A DNA stretch of 41,546 bases from Selenomonas sp. (GTDB lineage: Bacteria; Bacillota; Negativicutes; Selenomonadales; Selenomonadaceae). Positions 24,342-32,653 of this stretch are shown here, one piece after another. The notes under the pieces are model-generated. The model had not been told where the DNA came from. It searched no databases and saw only the letters and a program-made list of their open reading frames with translations. The stretch's first letter is position 1. Each line of letters starts with the position of its first letter. The translations under genes and the position numbers were made by a program. The stretch lies in contig JALEZZ010000038.1 in NCBI GenBank assembly GCA_022773585.1, forward strand, positions 1 through 41,546, in the 5' to 3' direction.

Positions 24342-25886
24342 TCAGCCGACCATCCAGCTCACGAAGTAGATGACGAGCGGGATCGTGACGCAGGCGATGC
24401 CGACGAAGTCGATGATGACGCCTGTGTGAATCATCTTGGTGATCGGGATGTAGCCGGATGCATAGACGATGGCATTCGGCGGGGTCGAGACCGGGAGCAT
24501 GAAGCCGAGCGAGGCGGAAAGCGCGATGCCGACGGAGACCGGAATCGGGCTGATGCCGGCCGAGACGGCTGCCGTGATGGCGAGCGGGCCGATCATATTC
24601 GTGGCTGCCGTATGGCTCGTGAGCTCGGAGAGCAGGAGCGCCATGACGGAGAAGATGGCGACCATGCCGACCTGGCTGGGCTCGCCGCCCATCGCTGCGA
24701 CGATGAGGTCGCCAACCCATTGCGAGAGGCCGGTCTGATACATCATGCCGCCCATTGCGAGGCCGCCGCCAAAGAGGATCAGCGTGCCCCACTCGATGCC
24801 TTCCATCGCTTCTTTCCACGTCAGCGTGAAGCGGCGCGTCTTGAAGTCCACGGGCAGCAGGAACAGCAGGAGGGCGCCGGCCATCGCGGCGACGGCCTCC
24901 GGGAACAGCAGGTTGTACATCTTGAGCTCGGGGCTCGCGGAGCCGAGGCCGATGGAGAGGATGCCCGGCATGATCCAGAGGAGGACGGCGACAGCGAACG
25001 CGAGCAGAGTGTTCTTCTGTGCGCGGTTCCATGCGCCGAGTTCGGCGAGCTTGTTCTGGATGAACGTATCAGCGCCCTCGATGTGGTCGACGTCCGCAGG
25101 GAACATGTGCGAGAGCACGACATAGGCGATGACGAAGTAGACGACCATGGCGATGAAGCCCCAGGTCATCCATTCGAAGAACGAGATGTGGATGTCGCAC
25201 ATCGTGTTGAGGAAGCCGAGCATGATGAGGTTCGGCGGGGTGCCGATCGGCGTCAGGACGCCGCCGATGGAGCAGGAGTACGCGGTCATGAGCATGAGGC
25301 CGGTCGCGTATTTGTACTCGTGCAGGTCGATTTCGCGGCCGTTCGCGGCGAACATCTCTTTGATGGACGTCAAGAGGCCGAGGCAGATCGGGAACATCAT
25401 GGCAGCCGTCGCCGTGTTGCTGACCCATCCGGAGCAGAGGGCAGCGGCGAGGCCGCAGGCGAGGAAGATGCGCTTCGGGTTCGACCCGACCCATTTCCGC
25501 GCGAGCAGCCAGTAGGCGAATCGTTTGTCGAGTCCGTGCTTCATCATGGCTTTCGCGAGGATGAAGCCGCCCATGAACAGGAAAATCATCGGGTTTGCGA
25601 ATGCTGCGAATGCGGCTTTGACGCTGACGACGCCGGTGATGACGGCGAGCGTCGGCCCGATGAGGGAGGTGACGGGGATGGGCACCGGCTCTGTGATCCA
25701 CCAGAGAGCGACGAGCACCATGATTGCCAGGAGCTTGTGGCCCGGCACCGTCAGGGCATCAATCGGGGTCAGAAAGACGAGGATGGCGAGGAGCGGGCCG
25801 CCGAAGAGTCCGATGGTGCGGCGCTTGCGGTCGAAGGCTTGTTCGGCTTTCTTGACCGCGAGGGCTTCTTTACTCATCTTGTCCAA
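24342..25886 (-). CDS. DASS/SLC13-family sodium:carboxylate symporter
   Basis: The roughly 514-aa membrane protein has 11 or more spans. The two sodium/substrate motifs of the divalent-anion symporters are visible: SNTATAAMMFP in the first half and SHTAATNM in the second, with GGVLTPIGTPPNLIMLG and STPPNAIVYASG beside them. Likely substrates are malate, fumarate or succinate, which would feed or drain the fumarate reductase pathway encoded earlier. I chose the TTG start, nine bases after GGAGG, over the ATG at 25877, whose spacing is too long. An N-terminal extension to 26012 would run through the promoter. Confidence 0.9.
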   Translation of the reverse strand: MDKMSKEALAVKKAEQAFDRKRRTIGLFGGPLLAILVFLTPIDALTVPGHKLLAIMVLVALWWITEPVPIPVTSLIGPTLAVITGVVSVKAAFAAFANPMIFLFMGGFILAKAMMKHGLDKRFAYWLLARKWVGSNPKRIFLACGLAAALCSGWVSNTATAAMMFPICLGLLTSIKEMFAANGREIDLHEYKYATGLMLMTAYSCSIGGVLTPIGTPPNLIMLGFLNTMCDIHISFFEWMTWGFIAMVVYFVIAYVVLSHMFPADVDHIEGADTFIQNKLAELGAWNRAQKNTLLAFAVAVLLWIMPGILSIGLGSASPELKMYNLLFPEAVAAMAGALLLFLLPVDFKTRRFTLTWKEAMEGIEWGTLILFGGGLAMGGMMYQTGLSQWVGDLIVAAMGGEPSQVGMVAIFSVMALLLSELTSHTAATNMIGPLAITAAVSAGISPIPVSVGIALSASLGFMLPVSTPPNAIVYASGYIPITKMIHTGVIIDFVGIACVTIPLVIYFVSWMVG

Positions 25887-25983
25887 ATCAAAACGCCTCC
25901 TTTGAAACGATGCAAAGAGCATGACAGAAAGAAACAACGATGAAAAGAAAGGAATAAAACGGAAACAAGAAATTCTTTCCTTC

Positions 25984-26012
25984 ATAATACGAAATTTTGA
26001 GGCTATTTTCAA
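25984..26012 (-). promoter_or_regulatory. Promoter of the DASS carrier
   Basis: On the minus strand, TTGAAA, 17 nt, TATTAT. The leader of about 95 nt is pyrimidine-rich with no clear structure. Confidence 0.72.
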
Positions 26013-26080
26013 TAGAGAAGGGAAACTTTGACGATTCTATTTAGCTATGATGAGCGCGAGCCCCGAAATCATGCGGCCGC

Positions 26081-26109
26081 TTGACCCGCGCGGCGTTCTT
26101 CTTTACAAT
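26081..26109 (+). promoter_or_regulatory. Promoter of the TSUP-jetA transcript
   Basis: TTGACC, 17 nt, TACAAT, about 35 nt before the TSUP ATG. No separate promoter is seen before jetA. Confidence 0.75.
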
Positions 26110-26145
26110 GGAAGAAGCATTCTTTGATTTGGAAAGGAAATCATC

Positions 26146-26910
26146 ATGGAGCTTCTTCCCCCAGACGTCCTCGCATTTCTCGTCGCTTTCGGCTTCTGCG
26201 CGGCATTCATCGATTCCGTTGTCGGAGGCGGCGGGCTCATCTCTCTGCCAGCACTCTTATGGATTGGCCTGCCGCCGCATCTCGCGCTCGGCACGAACAA
26301 GGGCGCGGCCGTCATGGGCGCTGTCGCGAGCTTTGTGACGTTCGTGCGCTCGGGGCGCGTGAATGGCTGGCTCATCCGCAGGCTGTTCCCGCTGTCGCTC
26401 TTAGGCTCCGTCATCGGCGTGCTCGTCGTGCGGTCGGTTTCGCCGGACATCCTGCGGCCGCTCGTGACGGTGCTGCTGATCGTCGTGCTCGTCTACAGCG
26501 TGTGCAAAAAAGACTGGGGCCGCGAGAATCATTTCACGGGTCTCACGACGCGCATGCTCGTGCTTTCGGGCGTCGTCGCGTTTACATTCGGCTTTTACGA
26601 TGGCTTCTTTGGCCCCGGCACGGGCTCGTTCCTGCTGTTCGCGTTCCTGATGCTCGGCTACGACTTCCTCGGCGCGGCGGCGAATGCGCGCGCGCTGAAT
26701 TTCGCGAGCAACATCGCGGGCGTGACGGTGTTTGCCGTGCTCGGGCTCATCAACTGGTCGTATGCAATCCCGATGGGCCTCTCGATGATTGTCGGCGCCT
26801 GGTGCGGCGCGCATATGGCGCTCAAAAAGGGCACGGGCTACGTGCGGCCGCTCTTCATCCTCATGACGACGGTGCTGATCGGAAAGCAGCTCGTCGATTT
26901 GTTCAAATGA
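26146..26910 (+). CDS. TSUP-family (TauE/SafE) permease upstream of jetA
   Basis: The 254-aa membrane protein has about eight spans and the family signatures DSVVGGGGLISLPALLW near the N-terminus, LALGTNKGAAVMG, and YDGFFGPGTGSFLLF in the second half, characteristic of the YfcA-like TSUP branch. The substrate is unknown. GGAAAGGAAA precedes the ATG. It ends at or just before the jetA start with no terminator, so permease and jetA share a transcript. It is clearly different from the TSUP protein at 10946. Confidence 0.88.
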   Translation: MELLPPDVLAFLVAFGFCAAFIDSVVGGGGLISLPALLWIGLPPHLALGTNKGAAVMGAVASFVTFVRSGRVNGWLIRRLFPLSLLGSVIGVLVVRSVSPDILRPLVTVLLIVVLVYSVCKKDWGRENHFTGLTTRMLVLSGVVAFTFGFYDGFFGPGTGSFLLFAFLMLGYDFLGAAANARALNFASNIAGVTVFAVLGLINWSYAIPMGLSMIVGAWCGAHMALKKGTGYVRPLFILMTTVLIGKQLVDLFK

Positions 26911-26924
26911 CGGGAGGGGATTCC

Positions 26925-28463
26925 TTGGCAGCAGGAAACGAAACGCAGGAGATGGCGCCTGCTTCGATGGCGGCGCAGTTCGTGCGGCTGACGGCGCTGC
27001 GGCAGGAAAGCGCGGCATGGCGGCTCCTCGCGTCGCCGCAGGCCCCGTTTGTCGCGGCGTTCTTTGCGCGGGAATTCCTCGTGCCCGGGCGGCGGCGCGT
27101 CGCGGAGGCCGAGCTCCTGCGCGGGCTCGAAGACGCGATGCAGGAGGCCGCGCAGGCAAAGATGGACACGGAGGCAGCAGGCGAGGGGCTGATTCGTCCG
27201 GCCCGCGAATACCTCCTGATGTGGTCGGACGAGGCGCATGGCTGGCTGCGGCGCTTTCATGGCGCAGACGATGCGCCGTGCTACGACCTCACGGCGGCGG
27301 CCGAGCATGCCGTGCGCTTCGCGGCGGGGCTGTCGCATCATGGCTTTCTCGGCACGGAGTCGCGCCTGCGGACGGTCGTCCATCTGCTCGGCGAAATCGC
27401 GGAGGATCGCGACGAGGACGCCGCGCACCGCGAGCGCATCCTGCTCGAAAAACGGCAGGCTATTGACGAAGAACTCGCGGAGCTTCATCGGACGGGCAAG
27501 GTGCAGCCGAAGCTCACGGCCGGACAGGTGCGCGAGCGCTACCAGCAGGCGCGCGAGACAGCCGAGAGCATCCTCGAAGATTTCCGTGCGCTCGAAGAGG
27601 CGTTCGGCGCGCTCGGCCGCGGCCTCATGCATGACATCGTGACGTGGCAGGAAGGCAAGGGAGAACTGCTCGCAAAAGTTTTCGAGCGCGGCGACGTCAT
27701 CCGCGAGTCGGAGGAAGGGCGGAGCTTCGCGCTGTTCTGGCGCTTCCTGATGGCAGGCGACCGGCAGGCGGAGCTCGACGCGCTGCTCGCGGCCGTCAGC
27801 CAGGTGCCGGAGCTCAAAGAATTTGCCGCGCAGGGCGGAGGGCTCTCGGGACTCCTGCGCGAGTGGGTTGCAGGCGCGGCGGCCGTGCAGCAGACGATGG
27901 AACAGCTCTCGCGGCAGCTGCGGCGCTATGTCGACGAGCGCTCGATGCGCGAGGAGCGCGTCATCTACCAGCTGATTGCGGGCATCGAGCGGACGGCATC
28001 GGACGTGCGCAAGCGCCCGCCGCGCGGCGATTTCGCGGCCATCGACCTGCCGCATGCCGACATCTCGCTGCCGATGGATCGAAAAATCTTCCAGCCCCCG
28101 CAGCGCACGCGCCTCAAGGCGCGGACGCTCGAAGCGGGAGAGGCGGCTGAGGCGCAGCACATGGCAGACGGTGGGAAAGCGCTCGCCAAGGCGCTCGAGG
28201 TGGCGGCCGTCGACCGCAAGGTACTGCAGAAGAACATCGAAGAGACAGCGAAAGAGCACGGCGAAAGCGATGTCACGCTTGCAGAGGTCGTGAAGCGCCA
28301 TCCGCTGACCGAAGGGCTGTCGGAGCTCCTGGCATATTTCGTGCTGGCGGAAGGACAAGAATATGGGGATGCGGCTGAGGAAATGCGCATTTCGTTTGAG
28401 AAAGACAATCGGAAACGTGTCGCCGTCATGAATGAAATCAGGTTTCCGGTTGATAGAAAATGA
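26925..28463 (+). CDS. jetA: JetA/MksF-like subunit (DUF3375) of an SMC-type complex
   Basis: This 512-aa protein matches DUF3375, the kleisin-like JetA subunit of Wadjet type I systems. Visible features are the N-terminal LRQESAAWRLLASPQAPFVA and FFAREFL block, the middle RERYQQARETAESILEDFRA coiled segment, FWRFLMAGDRQAELDALL, and a C-terminal winged-helix-like region ending VVKRHPLTEGLSELLAYFVL. The TTG start lies six bases after GGGAGGGG; an ATG at 26907 overlaps the TSUP stop but has no ribosome site. It is followed, unusually, by a palindromic repeat before jetB. Assignment rests on sequence resemblance plus the two partners downstream. Confidence 0.85.
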   Translation: MAAGNETQEMAPASMAAQFVRLTALRQESAAWRLLASPQAPFVAAFFAREFLVPGRRRVAEAELLRGLEDAMQEAAQAKMDTEAAGEGLIRPAREYLLMWSDEAHGWLRRFHGADDAPCYDLTAAAEHAVRFAAGLSHHGFLGTESRLRTVVHLLGEIAEDRDEDAAHRERILLEKRQAIDEELAELHRTGKVQPKLTAGQVRERYQQARETAESILEDFRALEEAFGALGRGLMHDIVTWQEGKGELLAKVFERGDVIRESEEGRSFALFWRFLMAGDRQAELDALLAAVSQVPELKEFAAQGGGLSGLLREWVAGAAAVQQTMEQLSRQLRRYVDERSMREERVIYQLIAGIERTASDVRKRPPRGDFAAIDLPHADISLPMDRKIFQPPQRTRLKARTLEAGEAAEAQHMADGGKALAKALEVAAVDRKVLQKNIEETAKEHGESDVTLAEVVKRHPLTEGLSELLAYFVLAEGQEYGDAAEEMRISFEKDNRKRVAVMNEIRFPVDRK

Positions 28464-28483
28464 TGGAAGTTACATATGGGGAA

Positions 28484-28679
28484 GGCTCCCTCTCAGAGGG
28501 AGCTGTCAGCGAAGCTGACTGAGGGAGTCTCACAAGATGGACGTGTGGAAATGTACGATTGCATCTTACACGGGCATCGAAAAGATTGCGCAGCCCGCGT
28601 AAGCCACAATCATGCATTTCATAAGACGTGCTTGTGAGACTCCCTCCGCCCTTCGGGCACCTCCCTCTGAGAGGGAGGC
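28484..28679. repeat. Palindromic intergenic repeat inside the jet operon
   Basis: The 196-bp imperfect palindrome is the best-preserved long copy. GGCTCCCTCTCAGAGGGAGC and GAGGGAGTCTCACAAG on the left pair with CTTGTGAGACTCCCTC and CCTCCCTCTGAGAGGGAGG on the right; inside, ACGATTG pairs with CAATCAT and CTTACACGGGC with GCCCGCGTAAG. It fills most of the 275-bp jetA-jetB gap. Confidence 0.92.
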
Positions 28680-28738
28680 TTTCGTAAAAAAACTTTCATC
28701 AATAGCAAGCAATAAATCCATTTGAGGTCAATATCTAT

Positions 28739-29326
28739 ATGAACAACGAAGAACAATCTTTTTCCCGTGCGGCCATCGCGCTGCTGCGCGGCGTCGTGGA
28801 GCGCGGGCGGGACGAGGCGGTCTGGCAGACAATCGTCGGGCGCGAGGAGGCGCTTAGAGATTATCTCTCGAAACTTGGCCTGCATCTCTTCATCGACCGT
28901 GCGGAGGAATACGCTTATCTGCGTCAGGACGAAGCGTCGGGCCTGCCGCGGCTCATGGCGCGCACGCAGCTCAGCTATGCTTTGAGCCTGCTCTTGCTGC
29001 TCCTGCGCAAGAAGCTCGGCGAGTACGATGCGCATGAGGGTGACAGCCGCCTGATCCTGACGACAGGCGAAATGACGGAGCTTCTGACGCCGTTTTTCCC
29101 ACCCGTGACCGATCAGGTGCGTTTTTCAGATATGGCCGCGCGGCAGGTGCAGCGCGCCGAGGAGCTCGGCTTCCTGCGCCGCCTGCCAGGCGAGGAGGCA
29201 TCGTATGAGGTGCTGCCGCTGCTGCGGAGCTTCATCACGGCCGAGTGGCTGCAGGACTTTGATGAGCGGCTGAAAACGTATGCGGCCTACGGCCAGCGGG
29301 AGGAGGCGGACGATGGACTTATTTGA
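28739..29326 (+). CDS. jetB: JetB/MksE-like subunit (DUF4194) of an SMC-type complex
   Basis: The 195-aa protein matches DUF4194, the small KITE-like subunit that binds the kleisin and SMC heads in Wadjet complexes. Family marks are FSRAAIALLRGVVER, a YLSKLGLHLFIDRAEEYAYL strand region, LSYALSLLLLLLRKKLGEY, GEMTELLTPFF and a wing ending FLRRLPGEEASYEVLPLL. The ribosome site is weak (GAGG, 11 nt upstream). Its end overlaps jetC by 14 nt, so the two are translationally coupled. Confidence 0.87.
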   Translation: MNNEEQSFSRAAIALLRGVVERGRDEAVWQTIVGREEALRDYLSKLGLHLFIDRAEEYAYLRQDEASGLPRLMARTQLSYALSLLLLLLRKKLGEYDAHEGDSRLILTTGEMTELLTPFFPPVTDQVRFSDMAARQVQRAEELGFLRRLPGEEASYEVLPLLRSFITAEWLQDFDERLKTYAAYGQREEADDGLI

Positions 29327-32300
29327 CGATAGCGCACAGCATCTGCCGCAGCTCGGCTTCCGCCTGCAGCGGCTCGAGGTCTACAACTGGGGCACGTTCG
29401 ACGGCGAGGTCTGGACGCTCGACCTCGCGGGCGCGACGTCGCTCCTGACGGGCGATGTCGGCTCGGGCAAATCAACGCTCGTCGATGCCATCATCACGCT
29501 CCTCGTGCCGCCGCGCCGCGTGACGTACAACAAGGCGGCCGATGCGAGTGCGAAGGAGCGCTCTCTCAATTCCTATGTGCGCGGCTACTATGCGCACCAT
29601 TCGACGTCTGAGGGCGGCAGCCGTCCCGAGGCGCTGCGCGACAAGAACGAGTACAGCGTGATTCTCGGCGTCTTTGCCGATGAAAACTATGGCCGCACCG
29701 TCACGCTCGCGCAGATTTTCTGGTACAAGACCGAGAGCGCCGCGACGCCCGCGCGCCTCTACGTGCTGGCCGACAAGACGCTCTCGATTGCCGACCGTTT
29801 CTCGCGGATCAGCGACATGCGGGCACTCCGGCGCCGCCTCGAGGCCGACGACTTCATCCATACCTACGACGATTATCCGCTCTATGGCCGCGATTTCTGC
29901 AAGCGCTTCGGCATCCGCCAGATGCAGGCGCTCGACCTGTTCCAGCAGACGATTTCGCTGAAGAAAGTCGATTCTTTGACGGCGTTCGTGCGCGCGAACA
30001 TGCTCGAGCCGCCCGATGCGGAAGGGCTCGTTGCAGGACTTTTGCAGGAGTTTTCCGACCTCGAGGCCGCGCATACATCCGTCGTCCGTGCCCGCGAGCA
30101 GCAGCGGCTGCTGACACCTGTGCGCGAGGCCGGACGGCGCTATCGGGCGCTTGAAAGCAGCCGCGCCGAGGCCGAGCAGATGATGGCCGCGCTGCCCGTC
30201 TGGATGGCGCAGCAGGATGCAGCGGCTGTGCAGGAACTGCGCGGAAAGGAAGCCGCCGCGCATGACGCTCTTTCTGAGGCGCAGAGCAAGCTCCAGTCCG
30301 AGCAGCAGGCCGCCGAAGCCGAACTATCAGATGTCCGCACGAGCCTTGCGCAGAATGGCGGCGCACGCCTGACGGCACTGCAGGGCAAGATTGCGGCCGC
30401 GCAGGAAAAGCAGGCCGCACGCGAGGAAGACCGCAAGCGTTATACGGCGCTCGCGGAGTCTCTCGGCCTTTCGGTGCCGGAGGATGCGGCTTCATTTTCT
30501 GCGCAGGCCGAGCGCATCACGGCCATCGCGAAAGAGCAGGAAGAAGCGCTCGACGCTATCGGCGGCGACATCGCCGACCAGCAGGGCAACCTCAAAGAAG
30601 TCACGACGCTCATCAGCCGGATCGAGGGCGAGCTTTCGTCGCTCGCCAGCCGCCGCTCGAACATCCCGACGGCCTACGTGCGCCTGCGTGACGAGCTTGC
30701 GGACGACCTCGGCCTCGCGGCAACAGAGATGCCGTTTGTTGGCGAGCTTTTGGAAGTCAAGCCCGAGGAAGCGGCATGGGAAGGCGCGCTCGAGCGCTTG
30801 CTGCATGGCTTCGGCCTTTCGCTGCTCGTGCCCGAGGCGCATTATGGCGAGGTCGCCGACTGGATGGAGCACCACCGGCTCTCCGTGCGGCTCGTCTATT
30901 ACAGCGTGGCCGATGGCGGCAAGGCCGATGATTTCGACAGCCTGCCCGACGACGCGGCCTGCCGCAAATTGAGCATCCGCCGCGAGAGCCCGCTCGCGCC
31001 GTGGCTTACGCAGGAGCTCGCGCACCGCTACGCGCATCACTGCACGGAGAACCTGCGCGACTTCCGCCGCACCGACTACGCCATCACGCGGGCCGGGCAG
31101 GTCAAGACGGGCGGCCGCCGCAACGAAAAAGACGACCGCCATGCCATCGACGACCGCCGGACGTATGTGCTCGGCTTCTCGAACCTGCGGAAAGTCGAGG
31201 CGCTCAAGGCCGAGCGCGAAGATCAGGAACTCGAGAAAAAAGACATCCAGTCTCTGATTCGAAAGGCAAAGACGCGGCAGAAGAAGGCCCGCACGATGGC
31301 GGATGCCGCCGCGCAGCTCGCGGGCTTCTCGTCGTTCGACGCCATCGACAGCCCCGCCGTCGCGCAGGCCATCGCAAAACTCCGCGACGAGGAGCAGGCG
31401 CTGCGCGAGGAAAACCGCGTCTACCATGAACTGCGCCGCAAGGAGGCCGCGCTGCAGAATCAGCTCGAAAGCCTGCGGCAGGCGGCGGCCGACCATGCGA
31501 AGCAGCTCGCGCGCAGCGAGCTCGTGCTCGAACAGCTTGATGCGGCGGCCGCAGCCGACCAGGCCGAGCTTTCGCGTATGGACGCCCTCGCGCTTGCGAA
31601 GGCGGCGCCGCTGCTCGCGGCACATGCCGAGGGTGCCTGGGGCAACCGCACGTTTTCCCATGAAGCGCGGCAGGAGCTCCAGAACCTCTACCAGAACCAT
31701 CTGGCTGACGCGATGCGCGAGGCGCAGCAGGCCGTCAGCGGCGAGACGAGCGCGCTCGCCGCGGCGATGGAGTCGTTCAACCAGACGTTCCCCGAGCTTG
31801 CGCGCGACCTCGCGCCGCGTCCTGAGGCGCTCGCCGAATACGAGGCCGTGCTCGACCGGCTCGAGCGCGACGGCCTGCCCGCCTACGAACAGCGCTTCCG
31901 CGAGCTCCTGCAGGAGAACACGATTCACCAGATGGCGCTTTTCTATGCGAATCTGAAACTCCGCGCGAAGGACATCCAGCAGCGCATCGGCCGCATCAAT
32001 GCGTCGCTCCGGGAAATCGACTACAATCCCGGCCGCTACATCGAGATTTCCTGCGTCCATACGCATGTCCGCGCCGTGCAGGAATTCCGCCGCGCGCTCG
32101 ACGCTTGCATGAAGGAGGACGCGGCATTCGAGGACGTCGCAGCACTCGCGCGCCGTCTGCGCGCCGACACGGACGAAGACGCCCGCTGGCGCCGCGAGGT
32201 CGTCGATGTGCGCAACTGGTTTGATTTCGCCGCGTCGGAATGCTGGCGCGAGACGGGCGAGGAATACGAGCACTACACGGACTCGGGCGGCAAGTCCGGC

Positions 32301-32621
32301 GGCCAGAAGGAAAAGCTCGCCTATACGATCCTCGCGGCGAGCATCGTCTACAACTTCGGCCTCGAGGGCAGCCGCTTCGAAGGCGAGCAGAGCTTCCGCT
32401 TTGTCGTCATCGATGAGGCGTTCCTCAAGAGCTCCGACGCCTCAGCGCAGTTCGGCCTCGAGCTGTTCCAGAAGCTCGACCTCCAGCTGCTCGTCGTCAC
32501 GCCGCTCCTCAAAATCGCGACGATCGAGCCCTACGTCGAGCGCGTCGGCTTCGTCTGGCAGGACGACGCGCAGCACCGCTCGTACCTGCGCAACATCCGC
32601 ATCGAAGAACTCGAGTCATAA
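29313..32621 (+). CDS. jetC: JetC/MksB-like SMC-type ATPase
   Basis: The 1102-aa protein is the motor of the complex, with ABC-type head halves joined by long coiled coils and a central hinge (DUF/COG4913-type, Wadjet JetC). Walker A is GDVGSGKST at 47-55; the signature motif SGGKSGGQ starts at 991; Walker B FRFVVIDEAF follows at 1028-1037 with D1034 and E1035. All residues needed for ATP hydrolysis are present. Long Ala/Glu/Gln/Lys/Arg-rich stretches (about 280-480 and 620-900) fit coiled coils. GGAGGCGG precedes the ATG. The usual fourth gene, jetD (DUF3322/Toprim nuclease), does not follow: a terminator and a convergent NlpC/P60 gene do. Confidence 0.92.
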   Translation: MDLFDDSAQHLPQLGFRLQRLEVYNWGTFDGEVWTLDLAGATSLLTGDVGSGKSTLVDAIITLLVPPRRVTYNKAADASAKERSLNSYVRGYYAHHSTSEGGSRPEALRDKNEYSVILGVFADENYGRTVTLAQIFWYKTESAATPARLYVLADKTLSIADRFSRISDMRALRRRLEADDFIHTYDDYPLYGRDFCKRFGIRQMQALDLFQQTISLKKVDSLTAFVRANMLEPPDAEGLVAGLLQEFSDLEAAHTSVVRAREQQRLLTPVREAGRRYRALESSRAEAEQMMAALPVWMAQQDAAAVQELRGKEAAAHDALSEAQSKLQSEQQAAEAELSDVRTSLAQNGGARLTALQGKIAAAQEKQAAREEDRKRYTALAESLGLSVPEDAASFSAQAERITAIAKEQEEALDAIGGDIADQQGNLKEVTTLISRIEGELSSLASRRSNIPTAYVRLRDELADDLGLAATEMPFVGELLEVKPEEAAWEGALERLLHGFGLSLLVPEAHYGEVADWMEHHRLSVRLVYYSVADGGKADDFDSLPDDAACRKLSIRRESPLAPWLTQELAHRYAHHCTENLRDFRRTDYAITRAGQVKTGGRRNEKDDRHAIDDRRTYVLGFSNLRKVEALKAEREDQELEKKDIQSLIRKAKTRQKKARTMADAAAQLAGFSSFDAIDSPAVAQAIAKLRDEEQALREENRVYHELRRKEAALQNQLESLRQAAADHAKQLARSELVLEQLDAAAAADQAELSRMDALALAKAAPLLAAHAEGAWGNRTFSHEARQELQNLYQNHLADAMREAQQAVSGETSALAAAMESFNQTFPELARDLAPRPEALAEYEAVLDRLERDGLPAYEQRFRELLQENTIHQMALFYANLKLRAKDIQQRIGRINASLREIDYNPGRYIEISCVHTHVRAVQEFRRALDACMKEDAAFEDVAALARRLRADTDEDARWRREVVDVRNWFDFAASECWRETGEEYEHYTDSGGKSGGQKEKLAYTILAASIVYNFGLEGSRFEGEQSFRFVVIDEAFLKSSDASAQFGLELFQKLDLQLLVVTPLLKIATIEPYVERVGFVWQDDAQHRSYLRNIRIEELES

Positions 32622-32653
32622 GAAAAAGCCTTCCCTTAGGGGAGGCTTTTTCT
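32621..32653. terminator. Bidirectional terminator between jetC and the NlpC/P60 gene
   Basis: AGAAAAAGCCTTCCC pairs with GGGGAGGCTTTTTCT (one T-G pair) across a TTA loop. The A-run and T-run make it usable from either side. Confidence 0.88.

Noticed and set aside
24315..25943. 542-aa plus-strand frame opposite the DASS carrier
   Set aside because: Low-complexity Asp/Glu/Arg/His translation, antisense to a well-matched transporter.
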